NCBI GenBank assembly: GCA_928724745.1 | Contig: CAKMXJ010000021.1 | Coordinates: 1 to 64,000, forward strand | DNA: 64,000 nucleotides | Direction: 5' to 3' | Source: Anthracocystis setariae | Taxonomy: Eukaryota > Basidiomycota > Ustilaginomycetes > Ustilaginales > Ustilaginaceae | Part shown: positions 29,297-38,430 of the stretch, piece by piece | Layout: the number at the start of each line of letters is the position of its first letter | Position numbering within the stretch: the stretch's first letter is position 1 | Translations under genes and position numbers: made by a program | Notes under the pieces: generated by a model | What the model saw: the letters and a program-made list of their open reading frames with translations, nothing else | What the model was told of the DNA's origin: nothing | The model's database searches: none

Positions 29297-32023
29297 TTAC
29301 AGTTGTCCCACTACTTTAAGGCATTCCGCCAAAACTTGGAGCAGACCTTGGCGGGACTCTTCGACGTGAGCTGGATCCGCTCCCTTTTTAAGCTGCGTGA
29401 CATGGTGGCCGAGCGTGTTTTGCAGCGTGGATTGTACTGCCTCTTTATTGAATCCACCGGCTCGCGGCAGGGAGGTTGCAGCATTCGCCTGCATGTGTTG
29501 CAAGACGTTGTAAAGCACGTAGCTGGCTCGCATGCTCAAATTGATCGCGTCGAGCTGCGCCTGAGCTTCAACATCAGCCCCAGAAAGCTCCTGGCTTGCG
29601 AGTCTGGGATGCAGATCAGCTCGCTCCCGTTGGTTCTTTTCCGGGTCATCGGATCGATCGAGTACCAGGTTGGCCAGCAGTACTGGAAAGAGCCTGTCCA
29701 ATGTCAGCAAGGCGTCTACCACGGTGGGTGAGTCGGTCACCATGGCTAGAACTGCAAGGCTTGCCATCCTCGTGGCAAGCGATGGCTCTCCACCGCTATC
29801 CTCAGCGTCTTTCTTGGACGAATTGTCTCCAGCATCAGCCTGCTGGGTAAAGGCCCAGTCGTCCACCTCAGACAAACCCAGCAACATCCTAAGACGAATA
29901 GTCAATCTGCCTTGAGAGTCGCTCGTAGCCGAAGCCGAGACAAAGTATTCAAAGACATGTTGTACTTGCAGCAGGTTGACCAGAAGCTCGATCCATGCCC
30001 TTCGTAGCATCGAATGCTCTTCCATCAGCAGCTGCTCGCCTGCTTGCGCAATAACCGAGGTGTTGCTGAAGGCGACTGCCTCATTCTTGTTCTCGCCTTC
30101 CTTTTCCGTAAGCTGGTCGAGAGAAAAGGAGGCAATTCTCAACCCGATTTGTGGAGAGAGCGATGCCAGATTGGTGAGAGCCAGAAGCGCTTCGAACCTT
30201 TGCAGACGAGATGCACTTTCGCACAGCAGTAGACTGCAGATGCATGGCGCGACCGATAGCAAACCTTCTGTCGACGGGAAGAGCAGGCTCGGATTCAGAG
30301 AGATGAGAAGCTTTGCTAGCGCTTGCAGCGGTGCAAATTCGTCTGCGCCGACTTGAGGTGCCTGCTCTGAGCGAGAGAAGAGCGCGTGTTGATTTGCTTG
30401 GGTTGTGCTGGAGTTCGAGGCAAGATTATGGAGGATTGGGGCTGAAAGAGCGAGCGCTGCTTTGAGAGCACCCTGCTGGACTGCTTTGCCCCGTGCCGTT
30501 CGATCCTGCTTGGTGACAACTGCTAGCAGAGCCTCTCCACAAGCTCGTCGTACACTCTGGCTCGGATTGATCTTCCAGTGTGGTGTGTCTGATTTGTCCG
30601 ACTGGCTTGTGGAGGGAGGGGGAGGGGGCCCAGCGACCGCGATTGCCGCTATAGCCTCGACACCCTTGGCTTCCAAGACGGCAGTGCATCTTCTCTCGAC
30701 TCTAGGGACAAACTCGAGTTGCTCATCTTCGTCAGCTTGACCATCGACTTGTTTGGTATTTTGCGCATTGGCAAACTTTCGTAGACGTCGGACTTGCTTC
30801 TCCTGGTCGGTAAGAGATGGTGGGTATGCTGTGACGTTGCACAAGATGGTGGCGAGACTGAGTTGGAGAGCGCCGTCGAATCTTTGGTCATCCACATCGA
30901 GGGTCTGAGAGGCGTTGGTATCCTTGGATCCACTAAAATGAAACCGCGTACATAGAACCTGAAGCAGCTCGCGATCATCTGCGACGCGCTCCTTAAAGGT
31001 GGGTTGCACAGTGAGATATGCAAGCACCTCGAGGCAGCTGAGTTGAAGGGTTCGGTGGAGTTGCGCTCGAGTAGCATCCTGAAGTGAAGAAAGTGACGTT
31101 GGTGCAGAATTCTGGACTGCAGTTTCTACTAGCTCTTGTTTTGCGGTTTGATACACCAGACCATCTTTGTGCCTACGCTCTGACCTGCTTTGTTGTATCT
31201 TACGGATGTGATCTTCCTGAGACGTTGGCCGTGTCGATGCAGCTTGCGTGAGGCCCTCAGCAGCCTCAGCAGCGATGGCTCGATAGATCTTGATATCAGC
31301 CAGGCCGGCAACAACAGCGATGGCATCGGACTTGCTGGAAGAAGCACCCGGTCTAGAAGTGTGTCCGTTGCGCGAGACGGCGGCCAGGTCGATCCAATCC
31401 AGGACGGCGTGTTGAGTAGCGAGATACTTTCTTGTTGCGGCCGAGTTGGCAGCGGAGGAGAAGAGTTCGGCCACAGCCAGAGCGACGAGGTCCTCGTCCG
31501 ACGGCAGCTGTGACGAGTGACCGTCTTGCGAAGAGGTTCGGGATACAGCATTGCATGCTTCGGGAGCTTCGAGAATCAGATCAATGATGCCATCTGCTGT
31601 GATGATCTCGTGGGCTTCGGAGGGCAGAACGCTAAACAGGGCAGAAAAGAAATGGAGAGCAGAAAGGAGGCTGTGTGGAGTCGTATCTGCCAGTCTCGAT
31701 CGGATCACTGGAGTCAGGAGCTGAGGCAGGTTCTCGTCGACAATCTTGCGCTCGGAAGAGCCGAGGCTGAGGCTTTTATTAACCACTGAAGCATTTGCTG
31801 ATGAGCAGCGTGACGCCAGCGAGAGCAGTGCAGTGCTTCGAGCCTGCCTTGCTTGTGTGATTGCCGAGGTGACGGCTTGCGATGACGACGGACCATCCCG
31901 CTCGATCGATCTAGCGTGAGAGAGTGGCGCAAAAGCATCGATGAAAGTTTGAGCCGTGGCAGTCGAGAGCGGATCGTCCGAGAGCGAAAACCGACGAATG
32001 CTATCCAGCAGTTCGTCCTGCAT
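29297..32023 (-). CDS. UCS-domain myosin chaperone (UNC-45/She4/Cro1-like)
   Basis: The ATG at 32023 gives 908 aa without introns. UCS proteins fold and stabilise myosin motor heads and are needed for actin-based growth, endocytosis and cytokinesis. The sequence is armadillo-like helical throughout. Family landmarks include LATILCNVTAYPPSLTDQEKQVRRLRKFA in the middle of the protein and SVRRACGEALLAVVTKQDRTARGKAVQQGALKAAL further on, both typical of the fungal UNC-45 central/UCS region. There is no N-terminal TPR domain, as in fungal She4/Rng3 and unlike animal UNC-45. A Pro-rich loop (GPPPPPS) interrupts the central part. The gene is divergent from RNA polymerase III subunit 1. Confidence 0.78.
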   Translation of the reverse strand: MQDELLDSIRRFSLSDDPLSTATAQTFIDAFAPLSHARSIERDGPSSSQAVTSAITQARQARSTALLSLASRCSSANASVVNKSLSLGSSERKIVDENLPQLLTPVIRSRLADTTPHSLLSALHFFSALFSVLPSEAHEIITADGIIDLILEAPEACNAVSRTSSQDGHSSQLPSDEDLVALAVAELFSSAANSAATRKYLATQHAVLDWIDLAAVSRNGHTSRPGASSSKSDAIAVVAGLADIKIYRAIAAEAAEGLTQAASTRPTSQEDHIRKIQQSRSERRHKDGLVYQTAKQELVETAVQNSAPTSLSSLQDATRAQLHRTLQLSCLEVLAYLTVQPTFKERVADDRELLQVLCTRFHFSGSKDTNASQTLDVDDQRFDGALQLSLATILCNVTAYPPSLTDQEKQVRRLRKFANAQNTKQVDGQADEDEQLEFVPRVERRCTAVLEAKGVEAIAAIAVAGPPPPPSTSQSDKSDTPHWKINPSQSVRRACGEALLAVVTKQDRTARGKAVQQGALKAALALSAPILHNLASNSSTTQANQHALFSRSEQAPQVGADEFAPLQALAKLLISLNPSLLFPSTEGLLSVAPCICSLLLCESASRLQRFEALLALTNLASLSPQIGLRIASFSLDQLTEKEGENKNEAVAFSNTSVIAQAGEQLLMEEHSMLRRAWIELLVNLLQVQHVFEYFVSASATSDSQGRLTIRLRMLLGLSEVDDWAFTQQADAGDNSSKKDAEDSGGEPSLATRMASLAVLAMVTDSPTVVDALLTLDRLFPVLLANLVLDRSDDPEKNQRERADLHPRLASQELSGADVEAQAQLDAINLSMRASYVLYNVLQHMQANAATSLPRAGGFNKEAVQSTLQNTLGHHVTQLKKGADPAHVEESRQGLLQVLAECLKVVGQL

Positions 32024-32876
32024 CGTTTGTCAAAAAAGCAACTCAGCCCTCGGTCGAATTGGTGGTGGGCAGTCGAAATGTATCGCGCCAGGCAGCAGCA
32101 AAGCAAGTGTGTTGTTCTCCGTTGAGCGGTGCTTTCTTCTCAAGTGGAGCTGCACGCATCGTTTGGTTCGGGTCTCGGAATCATTCCGACCAAAGACAAC
32201 GATTTAACAATGTTTAACTCTTTCACTTGATTTCTGCAGGTTCCGCCGTGTGCTGATGTGCATTTTTCTTTTTTTTGGTCCGAGTGTCGGTTGGCTGCGA
32301 AATTTTTTCGAAGCTATGGCCTTTTTTATCGAGAAGCCTCCGACGTGGAGCCATACGATACCATCATACCATCGTCTTTCTTGGCATCGTCATAACCGAT
32401 CCATCACTCAGGCGTCGGCGCACACCCATCCGACCGCATCGCTTCCCAATCCTCCACACAGACGCAATTGCAGCTGTCTACAACAGCATCTCGCGCAACC
32501 ATCACGGCCTGGTCTCGACGAAGCTGGCAAAAACAGTCCGGCTCGACTGCTGTCAACGGACGCACCTTTCTAAAACTCAGCACAGCCTGGGAGGCACATT
32601 CTCGTGCTGTGTGTCGTGATACTACGAGTGTTCTATATCTCTAGCGCCGGTTGCGTCTCCGAGTGATGCCGAGCATGCCATAGCAGAACAACCAGCGCCT
32701 TTTCTGCAATCACCATTCTGATCTAGTTTCGTCTCGATACTCGGTCGGCGTGACCAAACGACCGAACAGCAGCGGACTATCGATAAGGCGATCTGCTTCC
32801 GCAAAGAGTTTTGTCTAATCCTCCTCGGACACATCCGACCAACGCTGGCCACGAACGGTTCATCATACCCGTCATC
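32024..32876. promoter_or_regulatory. Divergent promoter region
   Basis: These 853 bases separate the start codons of the myosin chaperone and RPC1 genes, so both promoters lie here. I see no clear TATA box, repeat or further gene. Confidence 0.45.
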
Positions 32877-35800
32877 ATGAAGCAGCTCGTCTCTCAAGAT
32901 GCGCCCAAAAAGATCAAACACATCCAGTTCGGTGTCCTCTCCAAGCAGGACATCGTCAATATGTCCGAGATCGAGGTCACCACCAGAGATCTCTACACCA
33001 TTGGCGAAGCGGAGCGCAAACCCGTCGCCAACGGCACACTCGATAGGCGTTTAGGTGTTTCGGATAAGAACTCGTTGTGCGAGACTTGCCACCTCAAGAT
33101 GGCTGACTGCGTCGGTCACTATGGCTATATCAAGCTTGTTCTGCCAGTCTTCCATGTCGGCTTCTTCAAACACACCGTAGCCATCCTTCAGAGCATCTGC
33201 AAGAATTGTGCCACCGTGTTGTTAGAAGAGCCAGATCGACGAAAGTTCTTGAAGCGATTCCGCCGACCAAACCTCGAGAATCTGGACCGCACAAGGACTT
33301 TCAAGACCGTCAATACTATCGCACGCAAGGTCCTCTACTGCCCCAAGTGCGGCTATACCAACGGTACCGTCAAGAAGCAGGGTCAGCTCAAGATTGTTCA
33401 CGAGAAGTTCCGAGCCAAGAAGACCGCAACAGAACACGAAGAGTTCAAGGCTTCCTTTGCTACCAACATCAAGATGGGCAACGGCGACATCACTCCACAT
33501 CTCAACAAAGCGCAAGAAGATCTCAACCCGCTCAAGGCGCTCGATCTGTTCAAGCGCATCTCGGACGAAGATTGCGAGCTACTCGGATTGCGGCCTGAGT
33601 TCGGTCGCCCCGAAGAATATATCTGGCAGTACATTTGTGTCCCGCCAGTCTGCATTCGTCCCTCGGTAGCCCAGGATGGTGCCACCAACGAAGACGACGT
33701 CACGATCAAGCTCACCGAGATCATCTTCACCAACAGTCTTCTCAAATTGGGTCTGGTCAAGGGAGGAAAGGGTACCACTACCAGCCAACTGGTGCAGCAG
33801 TGGGAATTCCTCCAACTGACGGTCGCTCTTTACATCAATTCCGAGTTGCCCGGAGTTCCTACGCAGCCTGGTCAAAAGCCAAGCCGTGGTTTCTGTCAGC
33901 GTCTCAAGGGTAAGCAAGGTCGTTTCCGAGGTAACTTGTCCGGAAAACGTGTCGACTTCTCTGGACGTACTGTCATTGGACCCGATCCCAACCTCAAGAT
34001 CGACGAAGTTGCCGTTCCAGAAAGAGTCGCCAAGATTCTGACCTACCCCGAGCGCGTCTTCGAACACAACATCGAGCAGTTGCGGCAGGCTGTTCGCAAC
34101 GGAACCGACGTCCATCCAGGTGCCAACTACCTGATGGATGGCAAGACGGGCTTCAAGCGCTTCCTCAAGTTTCCAGGTATGCGAGAGGAGCTCGCTCTGA
34201 AGCTGCGCGTCGGTGACGTTGTCGAGCGTCACATCCGTGACGGCGATATCGTCCTTTTCAATCGACAGCCCTCGCTCCATAAACTCTCGATCATGTCGCA
34301 CCGAGCCAAGATCCGACCGTGGCGTACCTTCCGTCTCAACGAGTGCGCCTGCAACCCATACAATGCCGATTTCGACGGAGACGAGATGAACATGCACGTT
34401 CCTCAGACCGAGGAAGCCAGGACGGAAGCCACCATCCTGATGGGTGTCAAGCACAACCTAGTCACCCCCCGAAACGGCGAGCCCATCATCGCTGCCATCC
34501 AGGATTTCATCACGGCCTCGTACCTTATCTCGAAGCGAGATCGCTTTTTCGATCGTGCCCAGTTCTCTCAGATCTGCAGCTACTTTGCTGACGCTGACCT
34601 GCAAATCGATATTCCTCCGCCTGCCATCATGAAGCCAGTTCGGCTCTGGACGGGAAAGCAAGTCATGTCGTGCCTGATCCGGCCCAACCGCAAGAGTCCT
34701 CATCTTGTCAACCTCGAAGCGCAATGTCGAACCTTCGAGAAGCCGACTGGCGGCCACCCCAAGGACATGTCGCCCAACGACGGATGGCTCGTGATCGTCA
34801 ACAGCGAAGTCATGTGTGGTGTCTTTGACAAGTCGACCGTCGGTGACGGTAAGAAGAACTCCGTGTTTGGTGTCATGTTGCGCGACTACGGCCCCGATGC
34901 GGCGATCACGGCCATGAACCGGCTCGCAAAGACGTGTGCGCGTTGGCTCGCGAATCAAGGGTTTTCACTCGGTATCAACGATGTCATCCCCGGTCCGAAT
35001 CTGCGCAAGAACAAGGACGCCAAGATCGAGGCTGCGTATGCCGAATGTCTGGATCTGATCCAGAAGGCCAAGCACGGCAAGCTCGAGAACTTGCCCGGTT
35101 GCGACCAGGAGCAGACATTGGAGAACATGATCTCCGGTGTGCTTTCTGGTGTCCGAAGCGATGTGGGTGAGATCTGCATGACAGAGCTGAGCCGACACAA
35201 TGCGCCGTTGGTCATGGCCGTCTGCGGTTCCAAGGGCAGTAAGATCAACGTTGCCCAGATGGTTGCATGTGTCGGTCAGCAGATTATCGCTGGCTCACGT
35301 GTACCCAATGGCTTCCAAGATCGTTCGCTTCCTCATTTCCCCAAGAGGTCCAAGGATCCACCCTCCAAGGGATTCGTGCGCAACTCTTTCTTCAGCGGTC
35401 TCACGCCTACGGAGTTCATCTTCCACGGTATCTCGGGGCGAGAAGGTCTGGTCGACACTGCAGTCAAGACTGCCGAGACCGGGTACATGCAGCGTCGTCT
35501 CATGAAGGCGCTCGAGGATCTGTCGACGCACTACGACCTCAGTGTGCGAAACTCGGTCGGTGGCGTGGTTCAGTTCATCTACGGAGATGATGGGTTGGAT
35601 CCAGCCGAGCTCGAAGGTAACGCCATGCCGATCGAGCCTTTCCGTCTGTGGCGCCACTGTCTCGCGATCACTCAGCACGTGCCCGGTCGTGGTCTGTATC
35701 CTTACGAGATCATGGAGGTGGTGAAGCGAGAGCTGGGCAGTGCGCGATTCACCCACACGTGTACGCAGAAGTACATTGATTCGGTGCACGACTTCCTGGA

Positions 35801-37079
35801 CGAGAACGTGTACAAGCGTGCGGTCAAGATCCGCGAGGCGTTCGGTATGTATGGCGCTGAGGAGCGCGAAGACGATTGGGATCAAGACACGGATCTGTCG
35901 CTCGGCGCTGACCGCGACGCGTGGGCGATCGTGAACAACAAGACCAAGATCAAAGAGGCGGCGATCGTCGAGTTCTTGAACCAGTGCTGGGTCAAGTACA
36001 TGAAGGCCAAGATCGAGCCGGGCTCGGCGGTGGGCGCGGTGGGTGCACAGTCGATCGGAGAGCCAGGTACTCAGATGACGCTCAAGACGTTCCACTTTGC
36101 CGGCGTCGCGTCGATGAACGTGACGCTCGGTGTGCCGCGTATCAAGGAGATCATCAATGCCGCCAAGGCGATCAACACGCCGATCATCGAGGCGAAGCTC
36201 GTGTCGGAGAAGTCGGAGCGTGCTGCGCGGATCGTCAAGGGTCGAATTGAAAAGACGTATCTGGGCGATATTGCGTCGGTGATCGAGGAGGCGTGGGCGG
36301 CGCAGTACACGTATCTGGGCGTGCACATTGATATGGAGGCGATCCAGAAGCTGCAGCTCGAGATCACGCTGAACGATATCAAGTGGGCGATTGTGAATGC
36401 GCCCAAGCTCAAGATCAAGGAGGAGCGGGTTATGGTGATTGCCAAGAAGAACCGCATTCGCATCTACGTGCCTCCCGAGGGGGTGGATAAGGAGAGCGAG
36501 GTGTATTACAATCTCAAGGCGTTGAAGCGGGCGTTGCCGTCGATCGTGGTTAAGGGGATCCCACAGGCGACGCGTGCGGTGATCTCGGACGAGAAGGGAA
36601 CGCGGAAACTACTCGTGGAAGGGTACGGATTGCTCAAGGTGATGACGACCGAGGGTGTTATTGGGACGCAGACGCACACGAACCATGTGATGGAGATGCA
36701 GACGGTGCTCGGTATCGAGGCAGCGCGCACGTCGGTGTACCGCGAGATCGAGACGACGATGTCAGCGCATGGTATGAGCATTGATCCGCGACACATCATG
36801 TTGCTCGCGGATACGATGACGTACAAGGGCGAGGTGTTGGGGATCACGCGTTTCGGCGTGGCAAAGATGAAGGATAGTGTGCTGATGTTGGCGAGTTTCG
36901 AAAAGACGACCGATCATCTGTTCGATGCGGCGCTGTTTGGCAAGAAGGACGAGGTGCTGGGCGTTAGTGAGAGTATCATTATGGGTAATCCAGCGCAGAC
37001 GGTGGGGACGGGGATGCCTGCGTTGGTGGTGCCAGCTCCAGAATTGCCGCCTCGTAGAGCGCTACTGTTCGATCGATAG
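32877..37079 (+). CDS. RPC1: RNA polymerase III largest subunit RPC1
   Basis: The ATG at 32877 (MKQLVSQDAPKKIKHIQFG) gives 1400 aa, near the family's length, in one exon. It forms the catalytic core of Pol III, which makes tRNAs, 5S rRNA and U6. Landmarks in order: the N-terminal clamp zinc site CETCHLKMADCVGH (~residue 68 onward), a second Cys pair (CPKCGYTNGT), RFRGNLSGKRVDFSGRTVI in the clamp/rudder region, the Mg-binding NADFDGDEMNMH (~residues 496-507) with all three Asp, the funnel, the bridge helix region, and the trigger-loop segment GEPGTQMTLKTFHFAGVAS followed by NVTLGVPRIKEIINA. There is no heptad CTD, as expected for Pol III. The C-terminal third matches the cleft and jaw of RPC1. 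The gene looks fully intact. Confidence 0.97.
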   Translation: MKQLVSQDAPKKIKHIQFGVLSKQDIVNMSEIEVTTRDLYTIGEAERKPVANGTLDRRLGVSDKNSLCETCHLKMADCVGHYGYIKLVLPVFHVGFFKHTVAILQSICKNCATVLLEEPDRRKFLKRFRRPNLENLDRTRTFKTVNTIARKVLYCPKCGYTNGTVKKQGQLKIVHEKFRAKKTATEHEEFKASFATNIKMGNGDITPHLNKAQEDLNPLKALDLFKRISDEDCELLGLRPEFGRPEEYIWQYICVPPVCIRPSVAQDGATNEDDVTIKLTEIIFTNSLLKLGLVKGGKGTTTSQLVQQWEFLQLTVALYINSELPGVPTQPGQKPSRGFCQRLKGKQGRFRGNLSGKRVDFSGRTVIGPDPNLKIDEVAVPERVAKILTYPERVFEHNIEQLRQAVRNGTDVHPGANYLMDGKTGFKRFLKFPGMREELALKLRVGDVVERHIRDGDIVLFNRQPSLHKLSIMSHRAKIRPWRTFRLNECACNPYNADFDGDEMNMHVPQTEEARTEATILMGVKHNLVTPRNGEPIIAAIQDFITASYLISKRDRFFDRAQFSQICSYFADADLQIDIPPPAIMKPVRLWTGKQVMSCLIRPNRKSPHLVNLEAQCRTFEKPTGGHPKDMSPNDGWLVIVNSEVMCGVFDKSTVGDGKKNSVFGVMLRDYGPDAAITAMNRLAKTCARWLANQGFSLGINDVIPGPNLRKNKDAKIEAAYAECLDLIQKAKHGKLENLPGCDQEQTLENMISGVLSGVRSDVGEICMTELSRHNAPLVMAVCGSKGSKINVAQMVACVGQQIIAGSRVPNGFQDRSLPHFPKRSKDPPSKGFVRNSFFSGLTPTEFIFHGISGREGLVDTAVKTAETGYMQRRLMKALEDLSTHYDLSVRNSVGGVVQFIYGDDGLDPAELEGNAMPIEPFRLWRHCLAITQHVPGRGLYPYEIMEVVKRELGSARFTHTCTQKYIDSVHDFLDENVYKRAVKIREAFGMYGAEEREDDWDQDTDLSLGADRDAWAIVNNKTKIKEAAIVEFLNQCWVKYMKAKIEPGSAVGAVGAQSIGEPGTQMTLKTFHFAGVASMNVTLGVPRIKEIINAAKAINTPIIEAKLVSEKSERAARIVKGRIEKTYLGDIASVIEEAWAAQYTYLGVHIDMEAIQKLQLEITLNDIKWAIVNAPKLKIKEERVMVIAKKNRIRIYVPPEGVDKESEVYYNLKALKRALPSIVVKGIPQATRAVISDEKGTRKLLVEGYGLLKVMTTEGVIGTQTHTNHVMEMQTVLGIEAARTSVYREIETTMSAHGMSIDPRHIMLLADTMTYKGEVLGITRFGVAKMKDSVLMLASFEKTTDHLFDAALFGKKDEVLGVSESIIMGNPAQTVGTGMPALVVPAPELPPRRALLFDR

Positions 37080-37156
37080 TTGAACCCCAAGCAATGATGT
37101 TGTATAAATACTCCCAGAGAAAAATGCGTCTATGTTTTCATTGCGAACCATTTCAA

Positions 37157-37192
37157 TGTGTGTGTGTGTGTGTGTGTGCGTGTGTGTGTGTG
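37157..37192. repeat. GT microsatellite
   Basis: An imperfect (TG)n run with one C interruption, in the 3' region of RPC1 upstream of the FAH-family gene. Confidence 0.8.
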
Positions 37193-37435
37193 GACTTGGT
37201 GCTCGAGGAATGGCCGCCACGGCCGAAGGCGTTGTTGGAAGCAAGATGGCGAGGAAGCCGCGGGGATTAGAGCGGGGGAAATTGCGGGTTGTGCGAAGAA
37301 AACAATGCACAGACCGACCAACCGACCGCCGCTGCGAGGGACGCACATATAAGAACGAGTTGCGGACTTGGTTTCTTGGACCGTTGTGAGCAACATCATT
37401 TCGCCTCGTGTGTATCAAGTCGGAATCGGTACACC

Positions 37436-38326
37436 ATGTCTTCAAGTGCTATGCCGTCTCGGCTTGTGCGGTTCTATGCGAAAGGCGTTGAGCCGATCGA
37501 GGCGAATGCGCAGATCGGCGAGCCCGTCGACGCCGACATTGACGTTGGTCTGGCGATCTGGCAAGGTGATCAAGTGTACGTCAATGTGTACAAAGGCAAC
37601 AGTGTTTTGGCCGCCTCTGAGGCAACTGGTGAGCAAGCGATTATCGCAACGCTTCTCTGCCCGCTACGCAACGACGAGCTGGGAACCGTGCGCTGTATCG
37701 GTCTGAACTACGTCAGCCATGCCGAGGAATGCAATCTTGCCATCCCTACCGTTCCCACGGTCTTCCTCAAACCCGCCACAGCCGTCGCTGGGCCCAACAC
37801 GCACATACCCATCCCTAAAACATTCGTCGGCGACGATGCGGCCGACTACGAATCCGAAGTAGCGCTGATCATCGGACGCGAATGCAAGAACGTCGATGAA
37901 TCCACCGCGTTAGACTACCTGTACGCCATCACAGCTTCCAACGACATCTCATCGCGCACCGCCCAATTCGCCCAATCCCAATGGTGCTACTCCAAAGGCT
38001 TCGACTCCTCCTGCCCCCTAGGCCCCTCCCTCGTCCTCCACCACACCATCTCGGATCTAACCAAATTCGAAATCACAGGCAAACTCAACCAATCCCAAGT
38101 TCAACATTCCAACTTGGCCGACTTGATCTTCTCGATCCCCAAAATCATCTCGTTCCTCTCCCAAGGTACCACCTTGCCCAAGGGAACCGTCATTCTCACA
38201 GGCACCCCCGCCGGCATCGGCTGGACCAGCAACCCCAGGAAAACACTGCAGCATAACGATACTTTCGCAGTCCACGTCTCGCATGGCGTAGGCACGCTCA
38301 TCAACCGCATCGTCTTTGAATCCTAA
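37436..38326 (+). CDS. Fumarylacetoacetate hydrolase family protein (acylpyruvase-type)
   Basis: The ATG at 37436 (MSSSAMPSRLVRFYAKG) gives 296 aa. FAHD-type enzymes hydrolyse acylpyruvates or decarboxylate oxaloacetate using a bound divalent metal. Core motifs are present: CIGLNYVSHAEEC, PTVFLKPATAVAGP, DYESEVALIIGREC (metal-ligand Glu residues), ASNDISSRTAQF (metal Asp region), KGFDSSCPLGP, and near the end ILTGTPAGIGW. Size and order match the single-domain FAHD1/2 group rather than full fumarylacetoacetase. Codons towards the 3' end are strongly C-ending. The stop codon lies inside a telomere-like CCCTAA run. The in-frame stretch upstream to 37289 looks like leader, not protein. Confidence 0.88.
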   Translation: MSSSAMPSRLVRFYAKGVEPIEANAQIGEPVDADIDVGLAIWQGDQVYVNVYKGNSVLAASEATGEQAIIATLLCPLRNDELGTVRCIGLNYVSHAEECNLAIPTVPTVFLKPATAVAGPNTHIPIPKTFVGDDAADYESEVALIIGRECKNVDESTALDYLYAITASNDISSRTAQFAQSQWCYSKGFDSSCPLGPSLVLHHTISDLTKFEITGKLNQSQVQHSNLADLIFSIPKIISFLSQGTTLPKGTVILTGTPAGIGWTSNPRKTLQHNDTFAVHVSHGVGTLINRIVFES

Positions 38327-38353
38327 CCCTCACCCTAACCCTAACCCTCATCC
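38322..38353 (+). repeat. Interstitial telomere-like repeat at a stop codon
   Basis: Five six-base units CCTAAC, CCTCAC, CCTAAC, CCTAAC and CCTCAT run across the TAA stop (38324-38326) of the FAH-family gene. The tract lies 38 kb from the telomere, with no subtelomeric repeat beside it. Confidence 0.75.
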
Positions 38354-38404
38354 TCATACAAGTACTGTAGATGTCAATATGAATCTATATTCTCCAAGAC
38401 CGTG

Positions 38405-38421
38405 TGTGTGTGTGTGTGTGT
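38405..38421. repeat. GT microsatellite
   Basis: A short (GT)n run lies between the convergent FAH-family and glutaminase genes. Confidence 0.7.
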
Positions 38422-38430
38422 AAGTTGTGA

